A DNA stretch of 64,000 bases from Brevundimonas pishanensis (lineage in GTDB: Bacteria; Pseudomonadota; Alphaproteobacteria; Caulobacterales; Caulobacteraceae): NCBI RefSeq assembly GCF_022750635.1, contig NZ_JAJKBG010000009.1, forward strand, positions 1 through 64,000. The letters run 5' to 3'. Numbering within the stretch: position 1 is the stretch's first letter; every line of letters starts with the position of its first letter. The translations under genes and the position numbers were made by a program. Below are positions 25,483 through 34,873 of this stretch, piece by piece. The notes under the pieces were generated by a model. The model saw nothing but the letters and a program-made list of their open reading frames with translations. It was not told the origin of the DNA and made no database searches.

Positions 25483-25544
25483 ATTGCTCTGCGGGCCCAT
25501 CGCGCTTCGCGCGGCTTGAGGCCCGGATGAGGTGAACGGCGAGG

Positions 25545-25570
25545 AGCCGGAGGCGGAGACGTCTCCGGCT
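25545..25570 (-). terminator. Possible terminator hairpin between gcd and proA remnant
   Basis: 8-bp stem AGCCGGAG / CTCCGGCT (25545-25552, 25563-25570), 9 bp beyond the proA remnant stop. No strong T-tract. Confidence 0.4.
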
Positions 25571-25578
25571 TCCTGCTG

Positions 25579-25860
25579 TCACGGCCGGATCTGGCCCTGG
25601 CCGCGGACGACGTATTTGTAGGTGGTCAGCTGCTCGGCGCCGACGGGGCCGCGGGCGTGCAGGCGGTTGGTGGAGATGCCGATCTCGCCGCCGAAGCCGA
25701 ACTCACCGCCGTCGGCGAACTGGGTGGAGGCGTTGACCAGGACGATGGCGCTGTCGACCTGGGCGGCGAAACGCTCGGCCGCCTCGGCGTCGGCGGTGAC
25801 GATAGCCTCGGTGTGGCCCGAGCCGTAGCGGGCGATGTGGTGCACAGCGGAATCGACAAG
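25579..25860 (-). pseudogene. proA: Glutamate-5-semialdehyde dehydrogenase, C-terminal fragment
   Basis: About 94 residues match the end of ProA (gamma-glutamyl phosphate reductase, proline synthesis): [32 protein letters not shown] and [17 protein letters not shown]. The catalytic Cys region and N-terminal 320 or so residues are missing. The frame continues upstream to 26070 into sequence that does not look like ProA ([20 protein letters not shown]), so the fragment is joined to unrelated DNA at about 25860. Not expected to be enzymatically active. Confidence 0.85.
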
Positions 25861-26226
25861 AGCCGAGCTGATCGTCAAACCTGCAATAGACTGATCGAAA
25901 GCTCCGCGCTCCGCCTTGAGGCGTCCGTCTAGGATAGTGACGAGGGCAAGATTGGCATCCTGAACCGCCTCTCCAGTGTCGGCATTTATCACGGCCATGA
26001 TTGGGTCGGCGTATACCCCGAACCGCTCGGTGGCGGCTGTGTGAACAAGGGAGAAGTCCGCACGCGGCATATGCAGACTTGGTATAAATCATCTGAGGTC
26101 ATGAACGGACTACCGCTCTGGTCGCGGGCGAAGTCCACTCCGAAGTGTGGCGACTTCGCAAATGCGCCAGAAGCGGCCTTTCTTATCCGCGCGCAAAGCC
26201 GACATTCATGAGCACTAGTTGGGCCT
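25861..26226. other. Junction DNA between proA fragment and ars operon
   Basis: Contains the 70-codon non-ProA extension of the fragment's frame (to 26070) and then about 150 bp in which I see no gene. I could not assign the extension to a family. Confidence 0.4.
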
Positions 26227-26260
26227 TTGACTCCGTTATTGATTCCATTATCTTGGAATC
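26227..26260 (+). promoter_or_regulatory. ars promoter with overlapping ArsR operator
   Basis: TTGACT (26227-26232), 16 bp, then TATCTT (26249-26254). A perfect palindrome GATTCCA-N6-TGGAATC (26241-26260) covers the -10 and ends directly at the arsR ATG (26261). Transcription should begin at or beside the ATG, which suggests a leaderless mRNA and tight ArsR repression. Confidence 0.7.
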
Positions 26261-26596
26261 ATGGAATCAGAAGCCGCCATTCTCGCCCTCGCCGCCCTGG
26301 CCCAGCCCACGCGGCTGGAGACCTTCCGCCTGCTGGTCCAGCATGAACCCGCTGGCCTGCCTGCCGGAGAGATCGCGGACGCACTGGCAGTGCCCGCCAA
26401 CACCATGTCGGCGCACCTTGGGGTTCTGTCCCGCGCGGGCCTGATCAGCTCGGAGCGTCGCAGCCGCTCGATCATCTACCGCGCCGATCTGAGCCGCCTT
26501 CAGGCGCTTGTCGTCTTCCTGCTGAAGGACTGCTGCCAGGGCCGCGCCGACCTGTGCGAGCCGCTTCTGGCCGAACTCGCGCCCTGCCGCGCCTGA
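26261..26596 (+). CDS. arsR: ArsR-family arsenic-responsive repressor
   Basis: 111-aa SmtB/ArsR winged-helix repressor. HTH about 35-60 (AGEIADALAVPANTMSAHLGVLSRAGLI). Arsenite-sensing thiols are probably the C-terminal cluster DCCQGRADLC, as in the ArsR type whose Cys lie near the C-terminus, not the classical CxCxxC in the recognition helix. No ribosome site precedes the ATG; translation is probably leaderless. First gene of a coupled ars operon, 7 bp before arsC. Confidence 0.93.
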   Translation: MESEAAILALAALAQPTRLETFRLLVQHEPAGLPAGEIADALAVPANTMSAHLGVLSRAGLISSERRSRSIIYRADLSRLQALVVFLLKDCCQGRADLCEPLLAELAPCRA

Positions 26597-26603
26597 GGAC
26601 CTC

Positions 26604-27026
26604 ATGGACGTCGTCATCTATCACAACCCCGCCTGCGGGACGTCGCGCAACGCCCTGGCCCTGATCCGCCACGTCGGGATCGAGCCCCATGTCATCGAGT
26701 ATCTGAAGACCCCGCCCAGCCGCGGGATGATCCTGGAGTTGGTCGAGCGTATGGGCGTTCCGTTGCACAGTCTGCTGCGCGAGAAGGGCACGCCCTTCGC
26801 CGAACTGGGCCTCGGCGATCCCGCCCTGTCCAACGATCAACTTCTGGACGCCGTCGAAACCCATCCGGTTCTGCTGAACCGTCCCATCGTCGTGTCGCCG
26901 CTGGGGGTGAAGCTGTGTCGCCCGTCCGAAGCGGTCCTCGACCTTCTGCCGTCGGAAGGGCTCAAGCCCTTCACCAAGGAGGACGGCGAAGTCGTCATCG
27001 ACGCCGAGGGCCGGAGGGTCCGCTGA
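26604..27026 (+). CDS. arsC: Glutaredoxin-dependent arsenate reductase
   Basis: 140-aa ArsC of the R773/glutaredoxin type that reduces arsenate to arsenite. Catalytic Cys11 is in [10 protein letters not shown], and the conserved arginine appears in LLNRPIVV. Length matches the family (about 140). Stop and acr3 start overlap (TGATG at 27024-27028), giving coupled translation with the arsenite exporter. Confidence 0.94.
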   Translation: MDVVIYHNPACGTSRNALALIRHVGIEPHVIEYLKTPPSRGMILELVERMGVPLHSLLREKGTPFAELGLGDPALSNDQLLDAVETHPVLLNRPIVVSPLGVKLCRPSEAVLDLLPSEGLKPFTKEDGEVVIDAEGRRVR

Positions 27027-28111
27027 TGGTTGACGCCGTGATTACTGACCAGCCAAAGCGCCGCCTGTCCTTCCTCGACCGTTGGCTGACACTGTGGATT
27101 TTCGCGGCCATGGCGCTGGGCGTGCTGCTGGGTGCGGTCGTGCCGGGCCTTCCCGCCTGGATCGACGGCCTGTCGGTCGGGACGACCAACATCCCCATCG
27201 CCATCGGCCTGATCCTGATGATGTATCCGCCGCTGGCGCGGGTGAAATACGAGGAACTGCCGCGCGTCTTCGCCGACAAGCGCGTGCTGCTGCTCTCCCT
27301 GTTCCAGAACTGGGTGCTGGGGCCGGTGCTGATGTTCGCGCTGGCGGTCATCTTCCTGCGCGACCAGCCGGAATACATGACCGGCGTCATCCTGATCGGT
27401 CTGGCCCGCTGCATCGCCATGGTGCTGGTCTGGAACCAGTTGGCGCGCGGCGACAACCAGTATGTGGCGGGCCTGGTCGCCTTCAACTCGATCTTCCAGA
27501 TCGCCTTCTTCAGCCTCTACGCCTGGCTGTTCCTGACCGTGCTGCCGCCCCTGTTCGGACTGGAGAGCAGCGTGGTGGACGTCAGCGTCTGGACCATCGC
27601 CGGCGCCGTCCTGGTCTATCTGGGCTTGCCCTTCCTCGGCGGCTTCCTGACCCGGCGGGCGCTGGTCGCGAGCAAGGGGAGCGACTGGTACGAGACACGC
27701 TTCCTGCCGCGCATCGCGCCGGTCACCCTGATCGCCCTGCTCTTCACCATCGTCGCCATGTTCAGCCTCAAGGGCGGCGAGGTGGTCGCCCTGCCGCTGG
27801 ACGCGCTGCGCATCGCCATCCCGCTGACGATCTACTTCTTCGTCATGTTCGTGGTCAGCTTCCTGATGGGACAGCTGATCGAGGCGGACTATCCGCGCAC
27901 CACGGCCCTGGCGTTCACCGCCGCCTCTAACAACTTTGAACTGGCAATCGCCGTCGCCATCGCCGCCTTCGGGCTGGCGTCGCCGGTCGCATTCGCGGCG
28001 GTCATCGGCCCGCTGGTCGAGGTCCCGGTGCTGATCCTGCTGGTGTCGGTCGCCCTGTGGCTGGGCCGCCGCTACTTCCCCGCGACCGCCCCGAAGAAGG
28101 ACGCCTGCTGA
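27026..28111 (+). CDS. acr3: ACR3-family arsenite efflux permease
   Basis: 361-aa integral membrane protein with about ten hydrophobic segments. The ACR3 signature [19 protein letters not shown], with the essential Cys, and the later [21 protein letters not shown] are present. It exports As(III) using the proton-motive force. ATG 27026 overlaps the arsC stop; the longer frame from 26915 only overlaps arsC. Coupled to arsN2 by TGATG at 28109-28113. Confidence 0.95.
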   Translation: MVDAVITDQPKRRLSFLDRWLTLWIFAAMALGVLLGAVVPGLPAWIDGLSVGTTNIPIAIGLILMMYPPLARVKYEELPRVFADKRVLLLSLFQNWVLGPVLMFALAVIFLRDQPEYMTGVILIGLARCIAMVLVWNQLARGDNQYVAGLVAFNSIFQIAFFSLYAWLFLTVLPPLFGLESSVVDVSVWTIAGAVLVYLGLPFLGGFLTRRALVASKGSDWYETRFLPRIAPVTLIALLFTIVAMFSLKGGEVVALPLDALRIAIPLTIYFFVMFVVSFLMGQLIEADYPRTTALAFTAASNNFELAIAVAIAAFGLASPVAFAAVIGPLVEVPVLILLVSVALWLGRRYFPATAPKKDAC

Positions 28112-28551
28112 TGGCCTTCAACGTCTCGGCGTTGCCCGAACCCACCGCCGACCTGATCGCCGCGCTGGAGGCTGCCGGACTGCCGACGGATGACCTCCAC
28201 GAACCCGACCGGCGCTTCTTCCGCTTTGAGAATGGCGAGGGGCTGGTCGGCTACGGCGGGCTGGAGCAGGTCGGGCCCGACGTCCTGATCCGCTCCATCA
28301 TCGTCCCTGACGGCCGTCGCGGCGGCGGTCACGGCGGGGCGATCCTGTCCTGGCTCGAAACTGAAGCCGCCCAGCAAGGCGCTGCCAGCCTCTATCTGCT
28401 CACGACCTCGGCCGCCGCCTTCTTCCAGCGGCGCGGCTACTCGGTCGCCCTTCGGTCAGCCGCGCCGCCCGCCATCGCCGCTTCTCGCCAGTTCAGCGGC
28501 CTGTGCCCGGCATCGGCGACCTTCATGTTCAAGGATCTGCGTATCCAATGA
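28111..28551 (+). CDS. arsN2: GNAT acetyltransferase, ArsN2-like
   Basis: 146-aa GNAT protein with acetyl-CoA-binding [12 protein letters not shown] (RxxGxG type, about 67-78) and a C-terminal [11 protein letters not shown]. Position inside the ars operon and its size fit ArsN2. ArsN1 relatives acetylate the amino group of the arsenical antibiotic arsinothricin; the ArsN2 substrate is less certain. Overlaps acr3 by 1 bp and arsH by 4 bp. Confidence 0.85.
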   Translation: MAFNVSALPEPTADLIAALEAAGLPTDDLHEPDRRFFRFENGEGLVGYGGLEQVGPDVLIRSIIVPDGRRGGGHGGAILSWLETEAAQQGAASLYLLTTSAAAFFQRRGYSVALRSAAPPAIAASRQFSGLCPASATFMFKDLRIQ

Positions 28552-29294
28552 CCCGCCTTCGCGACCTGCCCGATCCCGACCACCTGCCCGCGCTCGACCC
28601 GGCCTATCTGTCCAGCTGCCCCGCGCTGGGCCTCGGTCCGAACGACCATCCGCCGCGCATCCTGCTGCTCTACGGCTCGCTGCGGGATCGGTCCTTTTCC
28701 CGGCTGTGCGTCGAGGAGGCCGCCCGCCTTCTGCGCTTCATGGGCTGCGAGACGCGCATCTTCGATTCGTCCGACCTGCCGCTGACCGATCAGGTCGCCT
28801 ACGACGATCATCCCGCCGTCCATGAACTGCGCGAGCACGCCCTGTGGTCGGAGGGCATGGTCTGGAGCAGCCCGGAGCGCCACGGCCAGATTTCCGGGAT
28901 CATGAAGCTGCAGATCGATCACCTGCCGCTCAGCATGGGCGGCATGCGTCCGACCCAGGGCCGCACCCTGGCGGTCATGCAGGTCTCCGGCGGCTCGCAG
29001 AGTTTCAACGCCGTCAACACCCTGCGCCTGCTCGGCCGCTGGATGCGGATGATCACCATCCCCAACCAGTCCAGCGTCGCCAAGGCCTTCATGGAGTTCG
29101 ACGACGACGGCCGCATGAAGTCGTCCAGCTACTATGATCGCATCGTCGACGTGATGGAGGAACTGGTGCGCTTCACCGTCCTGACCCGCGCCCATGCCGG
29201 CCAGTTGGTGGATCGCTATTCCGAGCGGAAGGCGTCAGGCGTGCCGATCGATGCGGCCAACGACCTGTCCGCGATCGCGACCAGGTCTGCGTAG
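28548..29294 (+). CDS. arsH: ArsH NADPH-dependent FMN reductase / organoarsenical oxidase
   Basis: 248-aa flavodoxin-like ArsH. FMN phosphate-binding [10 protein letters not shown] near residue 45, then [22 protein letters not shown] and [14 protein letters not shown], both characteristic of ArsH. Such enzymes oxidise trivalent methyl- and aromatic arsenicals and can reduce other substrates with NADPH. ATG 28548 overlaps the arsN2 stop. Last gene of the coupled ars operon; chrA follows after 22 bp and may be co-transcribed. Confidence 0.94.
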   Translation: MTRLRDLPDPDHLPALDPAYLSSCPALGLGPNDHPPRILLLYGSLRDRSFSRLCVEEAARLLRFMGCETRIFDSSDLPLTDQVAYDDHPAVHELREHALWSEGMVWSSPERHGQISGIMKLQIDHLPLSMGGMRPTQGRTLAVMQVSGGSQSFNAVNTLRLLGRWMRMITIPNQSSVAKAFMEFDDDGRMKSSSYYDRIVDVMEELVRFTVLTRAHAGQLVDRYSERKASGVPIDAANDLSAIATRSA

Positions 29295-29316
29295 CCTCAG
29301 GCTGGACTGTTAGAGA

Positions 29317-30558
29317 ATGGCCACGGAAATCAGCGGCGAATCCAGCTCAGTCCACGGGTGCCCGAGCGCGCCACTGGCCGGTTCGCCGACAGAGGTCTTC
29401 GCGGTCTTCCTCAAGCTCGGCCTCACGTCGTTCGGCGGGCCCGTGGCGCACCTCGGCTATTTCCGGGACGAGTTGGTCTCGCGACGCCGTTGGATCGATG
29501 AAGCCGGATACGCCGACTTGGTCGCCATGTGCCAATTCCTGCCCGGCCCAGCCTCCAGCCAAGCGGGCTACGCCTTGGGCTTGTGGCGCGCCGGCCCATT
29601 GGGCGGCATTGCGGCATGGTGCGCCTTCACACTGCCGTCCGCCGCGCTCCTGGTCTTGTTCGCCGTGGGCGCAGCCTCGCTCAACGGTCCGGTTGGAATG
29701 GGCCTGCTGCATGGACTGAAGCTGGTGGCCGTGGCTGTGGTCGCTCAGGCGGTCTGGGGGATGGCCCGCACCCTGACCCCCGACTGGCAAAGAGCGGCTA
29801 TCGGCCTAGCCGCTGTTGTAATCCTGATGTTGCTCGGCGGAGCGACAGGTCAGATCGTCGCCATCGTCATCGGCAGCCTGGCGGGGCTGCGCCTCTGCCG
29901 GACGACGAACGCCACATCAGCGTCGACTCCAAGCTTCCCGATTTCACGGCGCGCCGGCGCAACGGCCCTGGCCGTGTTCCTTCTGCTTCTGGCGGGCTTG
30001 CCGCTCGCCTCCATGGCGACAGGACTCCACGGCGTCGCCTTGCTGGACGTCTTCTATCGAGCCGGCACCTTCGTTTTCGGAGGCGGTCACGTCGTTCTGC
30101 CCCTGCTCGAAGAAGGCGTGGTGCAGCCCGGCTGGATCGATTCCAATGGCTTTCTTGCGGGCTATGGCGCGGCCCAAGCCGTACCGGGGCCGCTTTTCAC
30201 CTTCGCCGCCTATCTGGGCGCCGCCATGGAGCCTTCTCCGAATGGATTGGCCGGGGCCGCCCTTTGTCTAGTGGCGATCTTCGCGCCGGGATTGCTGCTG
30301 GTGACAGGGGTGCTGCCGTTCTGGAGTCTGCTGCGCGCCCGACCGGCGGCCCAGGCGGCGATGCGCGGCGCGAACGCGGCAGTCGTCGGCATTCTGGCTT
30401 TCGCCCTCTATACCCCTGTAGGAACCGGCGCGATCCTGAGTGCGATCGACTTCTTCGTGGCGCTGGCGGGCTTTGTTCTGCTGACGGTGTGGAAGTGCCC
30501 ACCATGGATAGTCGTTGCCCTGACCGCCGCAAGCGGGGTCGCCGTCGCATTGATTTGA
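29317..30558 (+). CDS. chrA: ChrA chromate efflux transporter (long-chain CHR)
   Basis: 413-aa bidomain CHR-family permease. The first CHR half has FLKLGLTSFGGPVAHLGYF and CQFLPGPASSQ; the second half repeats the pattern with YRAGTFVFGGGHVVLPLLEE and AVPGPLFTFAAYLG. About ten hydrophobic segments. Exports chromate, giving Cr(VI) resistance. Close to the ars operon end, on the same strand. Confidence 0.94.
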   Translation: MATEISGESSSVHGCPSAPLAGSPTEVFAVFLKLGLTSFGGPVAHLGYFRDELVSRRRWIDEAGYADLVAMCQFLPGPASSQAGYALGLWRAGPLGGIAAWCAFTLPSAALLVLFAVGAASLNGPVGMGLLHGLKLVAVAVVAQAVWGMARTLTPDWQRAAIGLAAVVILMLLGGATGQIVAIVIGSLAGLRLCRTTNATSASTPSFPISRRAGATALAVFLLLLAGLPLASMATGLHGVALLDVFYRAGTFVFGGGHVVLPLLEEGVVQPGWIDSNGFLAGYGAAQAVPGPLFTFAAYLGAAMEPSPNGLAGAALCLVAIFAPGLLLVTGVLPFWSLLRARPAAQAAMRGANAAVVGILAFALYTPVGTGAILSAIDFFVALAGFVLLTVWKCPPWIVVALTAASGVAVALI

Positions 30559-30788
30559 CACTAGCCGCACCCGTCGCGGGCACCTGAAACAGGCGGCCGC
30601 CCCCCGTCGATTCGTCCAAACCTCTTGCGCAGTGAACGTGACGGATCTTGCATTCAAAGCCCCGTAGCGGCATGCATGCCGTCGTTCACCTTGGACTCGG
30701 CGCCCCTGGGCTGCCGGGTGGCTATCCCGTCCGCCGATCCGTCGGGAAACTGAGCCGCCGCATGCGGCTCGTCCAAATGAAATCCTGA

Positions 30789-32270
30789 ATGTCCATTATT
30801 GCATCCGCGCGCCAGCAATGGCTCGCCAACCCTCGCCGCGATTTGCTGGCGGGCACCGTCGTGGCGCTGGCCCTGATCCCGGAGGCCATCGCCTTCTCCA
30901 TCATCGCCGGCGTCGATCCCGCCGTGGGCCTTTACGCCAGCTTCGTCATCGCCGTGACCATCGCCTTCGTCGGTGGGCGACCCGCCATGATCTCGGCCGC
31001 GACCGGCGCCATGGCCCTGCTCATGGTTACGCTCGTCCGTGATCATGGCCTGGAATACCTGTTCGCCGCATCGATCCTGTGCGGCGTCTTTCAAATCATC
31101 ATCGGCCTGCTGAAACTGGGCCGCTACATCCGCTTCGTCAGCCGCAGCGTCATGACCGGCTTCGTCAACTCTCTGGCCATCCTGATCTTCCTGGCTCAGA
31201 TGCCGGAACTGATCGGCGCCAACTGGCAGACCTTCGCTCTGGTCGGCGCTGCCCTGGCCATCATCTACGGCTTCCCTCGCCTGACCAAGGCCGTGCCTTC
31301 GCCCCTGGTCGCCATCGTCCTGATCAGCGGCTTCGTGATGATGACCGGTCTGGATGTCCGCACGGTCGGCGACATGGGTCAAATGCCTTCATCCCTGCCG
31401 ATCTTCCATCTGCCGGCCGTCCCGCTGGCCTGGGAGACCTTCGCCATTATCGCGCCAGTCTCGGCTACATTAGCCTTCGTCGGCCTGCTGGAAAGCCTGC
31501 TAACGGCGAACCTGATCGACGACCTGACTGACACCCCTTCAGACAAGGACCGCGAGACGCGCGGTCAGGGCATCGCCAACATCCTGTCGCCGCTGTTCGG
31601 CGGCATGGCGGGTTGCGCCATGATCGGCCAGTCGATCATCAATGTGACCTCCGGCGCGCGAGGCCGCCTGTCCACGCTATGGGCTGGCCTCTTCCTCTTG
31701 TTCCTGATCCTGGTGCTTCAGGATTGGGTGGCGCGGATACCCATGGCGGCTCTGGTGGCGGTGATGATCATGGTGTCCATCGGAACCTTCGACTGGGGCT
31801 CAGTCCTGAAGCTGCGCTCAACGCCGTTCCAGTCGTCCATCGTCATGATCGCCACGACGGCGACTGTCGTGGCCACCCATGATCTGTCCAAGGGCGTCGT
31901 CCTGGGCGTGATCCTCTCGGCCGTCTTCTTCATGCGCAAGGTCGGTAAGACCGTGGTCGTCGAAGAGATCGAAACGCCGGAAGACGGCGTGCTGCGCTAC
32001 CGCGTGTCTGGGCAGTTGTTTTTCGCTTCGGCCGATGTCTTCGCCGCAGCCTTCGAACACCACGGCAGCCCCAGGCGCGTGGAGATCGATATGACCGACG
32101 CCCACCTGTGGGACCTGACAGGCGTCGCCGCTGTCGACAAGGTCGTTTTCCGTTATCGGAAGCAGGGGGCCGAAGTCGAGGTCATTGGCATGAACGCTGA
32201 TGAACAGTCTCTAGTGGAGCGGGTGGGCCGTCACGACAAGAGCCATCTTCCCATCGGGCTGTCGCACTGA
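30789..32270 (+). CDS. SulP-family anion transporter with STAS domain
   Basis: 493-aa SulP permease, a sulfate or bicarbonate:sodium/proton transporter. N-terminal signature [38 protein letters not shown] region (split in the family profile), multiple membrane segments to about 385, and a C-terminal STAS domain ([22 protein letters not shown]). Substrate cannot be told from sequence. Chromate enters cells through sulfate transporters, so a SulP gene beside chrA may be functionally linked. The 230 bp before it hold no gene I can see. Confidence 0.9.
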   Translation: MSIIASARQQWLANPRRDLLAGTVVALALIPEAIAFSIIAGVDPAVGLYASFVIAVTIAFVGGRPAMISAATGAMALLMVTLVRDHGLEYLFAASILCGVFQIIIGLLKLGRYIRFVSRSVMTGFVNSLAILIFLAQMPELIGANWQTFALVGAALAIIYGFPRLTKAVPSPLVAIVLISGFVMMTGLDVRTVGDMGQMPSSLPIFHLPAVPLAWETFAIIAPVSATLAFVGLLESLLTANLIDDLTDTPSDKDRETRGQGIANILSPLFGGMAGCAMIGQSIINVTSGARGRLSTLWAGLFLLFLILVLQDWVARIPMAALVAVMIMVSIGTFDWGSVLKLRSTPFQSSIVMIATTATVVATHDLSKGVVLGVILSAVFFMRKVGKTVVVEEIETPEDGVLRYRVSGQLFFASADVFAAAFEHHGSPRRVEIDMTDAHLWDLTGVAAVDKVVFRYRKQGAEVEVIGMNADEQSLVERVGRHDKSHLPIGLSH

Positions 32271-32428
32271 TGAGCCCTCCTGAGAGGGTTCGTCATTCTT
32301 GCCCCAGTGGAAGGCTTTTCGTCGACCTATGGTCAGATGTCCTCGCCTATCCACGCTGATGTCGGCGACGCGCCAGGAGCGGTCCTTGGCTCCCTGACCA
32401 AAACCTCACATTTGCCTCCCCCGCGGTC

Positions 32429-32684
32429 TCAGAGCGGCAAAGCCTTCGCAAGACTGGCTTTCAGCTTCTCATCGGGTCCCAGAAGCGGCTTCGGCGGCGA
32501 CGCTTCGGTCAGCCCCAGCATATTCGCCGCCGCATACATCAGCCGAAGACTGCCGTGGGCGCGGAACAAGTCCCACAAGCCGGCGAAGGCGGCGTCGCAT
32601 CGGCCCGCTTCCTCGCGATCGCCTCTGATAGCCGCCGTCGCGAGCGCGGCGGCCTGTTCAGGAAACAGCCCGCCGGCCACGCTG
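32429..32684 (-). pseudogene. dapA: Dihydrodipicolinate synthase-like (DapA), C-terminal fragment
   Basis: About 83 residues match the C-terminal helices of DapA-type lyases: LFPEQAAALATAAIRGD, LWDLFRAHGSLRLMYAAANMLGL and a terminal LKASLAKALPL. The TIM barrel with its Lys and Tyr is missing. It is joined at about 32685 to an IS3-family end. Not functional. Confidence 0.75.
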
Positions 32685-32688
32685 TACT

Positions 32689-32795
32689 GATCTGCTCCCG
32701 GAAAACTCTAACTTCAGGTGATCCAGTTTCCCGGGAGCAGATCAAGATCACCTCGGACTCTCGTTATGGCTGGATGAGAAATGGGGGTCACGTCA
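32689..32795. mobile_element. IS3-family terminal remnant with long hairpin
   Basis: Ends in a TGACGTGACCCCC-type IS3 terminus read on the minus strand (to 32795), with an adjoining segment closely matched at 59103-59146. It includes an 18/19-bp inverted repeat (32689-32707 with 32725-32743). No transposase gene remains. Confidence 0.6.
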
Positions 32796-32996
32796 GTGTG
32801 AAGCAAAAATTGTCCCCCATCTTTAGCTCCACTTGCCATGTAAGCTATTTCAGGGATATGCAGTGGAAATCATCAAGAGTTGGGTCGACACCCACACCAA
32901 CCTGCCAGTCCGGGCAAGGTGGTTTGCGTAAGCAGATGTGGCTCAACTGAGCAACAAAGCGGAAGCTGTGTCGCCCCTCCAAATGGAGGTTCTTTA

Positions 32997-33425
32997 ATGT
33001 CAACGACCGCAGTAAACAACGACCTCGTAGCAGCTTACAGTGCTACAAATTATCACGTCCTTTCGGATGACGGATTCTTCGTCCTTAAAATTGGTCAGCG
33101 ATCACATGAGCTTGCCCACCGGTTCGTACTGACCGACCGGAGCGGAGCGACCTTCATTACAGCTGAAAATCCCTTCAGTCAGACTGTCACGGCAGAAGAA
33201 AACGCGGCCAACCAAGCCAGCCTGTACCAGGACCTCGCTTCTACGGGGGCAGCCATAATAAAGGGAGCAGGACAAGGCGAGGACCCGACTTGGCCGGCCG
33301 AAGCCAGCTACCTCGCGATCGGCATCTCCCGCGAAAACGCCTGCGAACTCGGCCGCAAATACCGACAGAACGCAATCCTCTGGATCGGGGCTAATGCCGT
33401 GCCGGAGCTTGTGCTCTTACGCTGA
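32997..33425 (+). CDS. DUF3293-domain protein
   Basis: 142-aa cytosolic protein of the DUF3293 type (VAAYSATNYHV near the start, FITAENPFSQ, and DPTWPAEASYLAIGISRENACELGRKYRQNA in the body). ATG 32997 follows GGAGG. Function of the family is unknown. The next gene, an extra metK with a SAM riboswitch, begins 106 bp later on the same strand. The region 32796-32996 before it holds no gene that I see. Confidence 0.8.
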   Translation: MSTTAVNNDLVAAYSATNYHVLSDDGFFVLKIGQRSHELAHRFVLTDRSGATFITAENPFSQTVTAEENAANQASLYQDLASTGAAIIKGAGQGEDPTWPAEASYLAIGISRENACELGRKYRQNAILWIGANAVPELVLLR

Positions 33426-33460
33426 CAGAAAAGGCAGAAACAGGGCTGGCTCACCTCACG

Positions 33461-33528
33461 GGCTGGGGGGATTTGATCCTGATTGCCAACCCCGGCGCGT
33501 CGTCAAATCTGGCTAAAAGTGGAACCAG
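33461..33528 (+). promoter_or_regulatory. SAM-II-type riboswitch upstream of metK
   Basis: Shows the SAM-II pattern in order: P1 5' strand GGGG (33467-33470), ATTTGA with TTGCC loop, P1 3' strand CCCC (33490-33493), pseudoknot strand TCAAATCT, and the invariant GGCTAAAA (33511-33518) followed by GTGGAACC overlapping the ribosome-binding site 5-10 bp before ATG 33532. SAM-II is typical of alphaproteobacterial methionine genes. Binding of SAM would hide the ribosome site. Recognition is by motif order, not by covariance search. Confidence 0.75.
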
Positions 33529-33531
33529 ACC

Positions 33532-34767
33532 ATGAAGATCATCAACGGCCTTTTCACGTCCGAAGCCGTCAGTGCTGGGCATCCGGACAAGCTTTGTGAC
33601 CGCATTTCCGACACCGTACTGGATGCTTTCCTTACCCTTGACCCTGACGCCAGGGTCGCCTGTGAGACATTTGCCATCAATGATCGCATCATTGTTGCAG
33701 GTGAATTCAAGGCCAAGCCCGGGGTTGCCCGACAGGTCGAAGCGCAAGCCGAAGCACTCGTTCGCAAGGCTTTGAAGGATGTAGGCTACGGCACTGCCGA
33801 CAATGATATCGCCCCTGAAACGTGCCTGATTGAATTGGCGTTCAATGCGCAGGCCGCGGAGATCAGTCAGGCGGTTGACGGTTCTGCTAACCTCGGTGCT
33901 GGCGATCAGGGTATTATGTTCGGTTATGCGTGCGATGAAACTCCTGAGCTCATGCCACTCGCCTGGAGCCTCGCGAATTCGCTGGTCAATCGCGCACAGG
34001 AAATGAACGAGCGGTCGCGCTATCAGCGTGGGGCCTCTCCAGTCCGTCCGCTGAGGCCCGATGGCAAGACCCAGGTTACCGTTCGCTATGAGGATGGCCG
34101 GCCCGTTGGCGTCCAGTCGGTCGTGGTTTCCTGGCAGCATTCTGCGGACCTTACGCTCGAACAGGTGCGCTGGTGGCTTCAGCGTTTCGTCGTCGACACG
34201 ATTATCCCTCCGGAGCTGCGAACTGAGGACTTCGTCATGCATCTCAATCCCGGCGGCCGTTTTACCATTGGCGGCCCCAAGGCAGACACGGGGCTGACGG
34301 GCCGCAAGATCATTGTCGACACTTACGGTGGTGCTGCACCGCACGGTGGCGGTGCCTTTTCGGGAAAAGATCCCAGCAAGGTGGACCGGTCGGGTGCGTA
34401 TGCGGCCCGCTGGATTGCGAAGGCTACCGTCGCGTCGGGCCTGGCCCGAAAGGCAACAGTCCAACTCTCCTATGCCATTGGCCTCGCAGAACCGATCAGC
34501 ATCGTGGTCGACACTGATGGGACGGCTACCGTACCGGACGAGATTATCGCTGACGCTATCCGGGAGGTGTTTGATCTGTCGCCCGCCGGGATCATTGAAG
34601 CGCTTCAGCTCAAGCGTCCAATTTACACAGCGACGTCCTCGCTCGGCCATTTTGGCGCGTTCCGCGACAGCGGGACCTATCTCTGGGAAACCACGGACCG
34701 CGCGGGGGCTCTTAGCGATGCCGTTCGATCGAAAATGAGACCTACCACGTTAACTGAGCGCAGTTAA
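33532..34767 (+). CDS. metK: S-adenosylmethionine synthetase, accessory copy
   Basis: 411-aa MetK making SAM from methionine and ATP. Conserved motifs: SAGHPDKLCDRISD (N-terminal ATP site), GAGDQGIMFGYA and the Gly/Asp loop GGGAFSGKDPSKVDRSGAY. Apparently catalytically complete. The final residues (TLTERS and stop) are read from an IS6 left-end fragment beginning at about 34746, so the native C-terminus was changed. Such plasmid- or island-borne metK genes normally duplicate a chromosomal one, and this copy has its own riboswitch. Confidence 0.92.
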   Translation: MKIINGLFTSEAVSAGHPDKLCDRISDTVLDAFLTLDPDARVACETFAINDRIIVAGEFKAKPGVARQVEAQAEALVRKALKDVGYGTADNDIAPETCLIELAFNAQAAEISQAVDGSANLGAGDQGIMFGYACDETPELMPLAWSLANSLVNRAQEMNERSRYQRGASPVRPLRPDGKTQVTVRYEDGRPVGVQSVVVSWQHSADLTLEQVRWWLQRFVVDTIIPPELRTEDFVMHLNPGGRFTIGGPKADTGLTGRKIIVDTYGGAAPHGGGAFSGKDPSKVDRSGAYAARWIAKATVASGLARKATVQLSYAIGLAEPISIVVDTDGTATVPDEIIADAIREVFDLSPAGIIEALQLKRPIYTATSSLGHFGAFRDSGTYLWETTDRAGALSDAVRSKMRPTTLTERS

Positions 34768-34873
34768 ATCCCCCAACATAACCTTGTTCAGGCGACAGCA
34801 GCCGCCCAAGCGGTATCGGCATCGGCGCGAAAACGACCAAGTGTAGGCCTGCGGATCAGATAGCGCTGAATGT
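34746..34873 (-). mobile_element. IS6 left-end fragment
   Basis: Matches the first 130 or so bases of IS6 variant II (GTTAACTGAGCGCAG and the transposase C-terminal codons). It supplies the metK stop codon. Confidence 0.75.
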
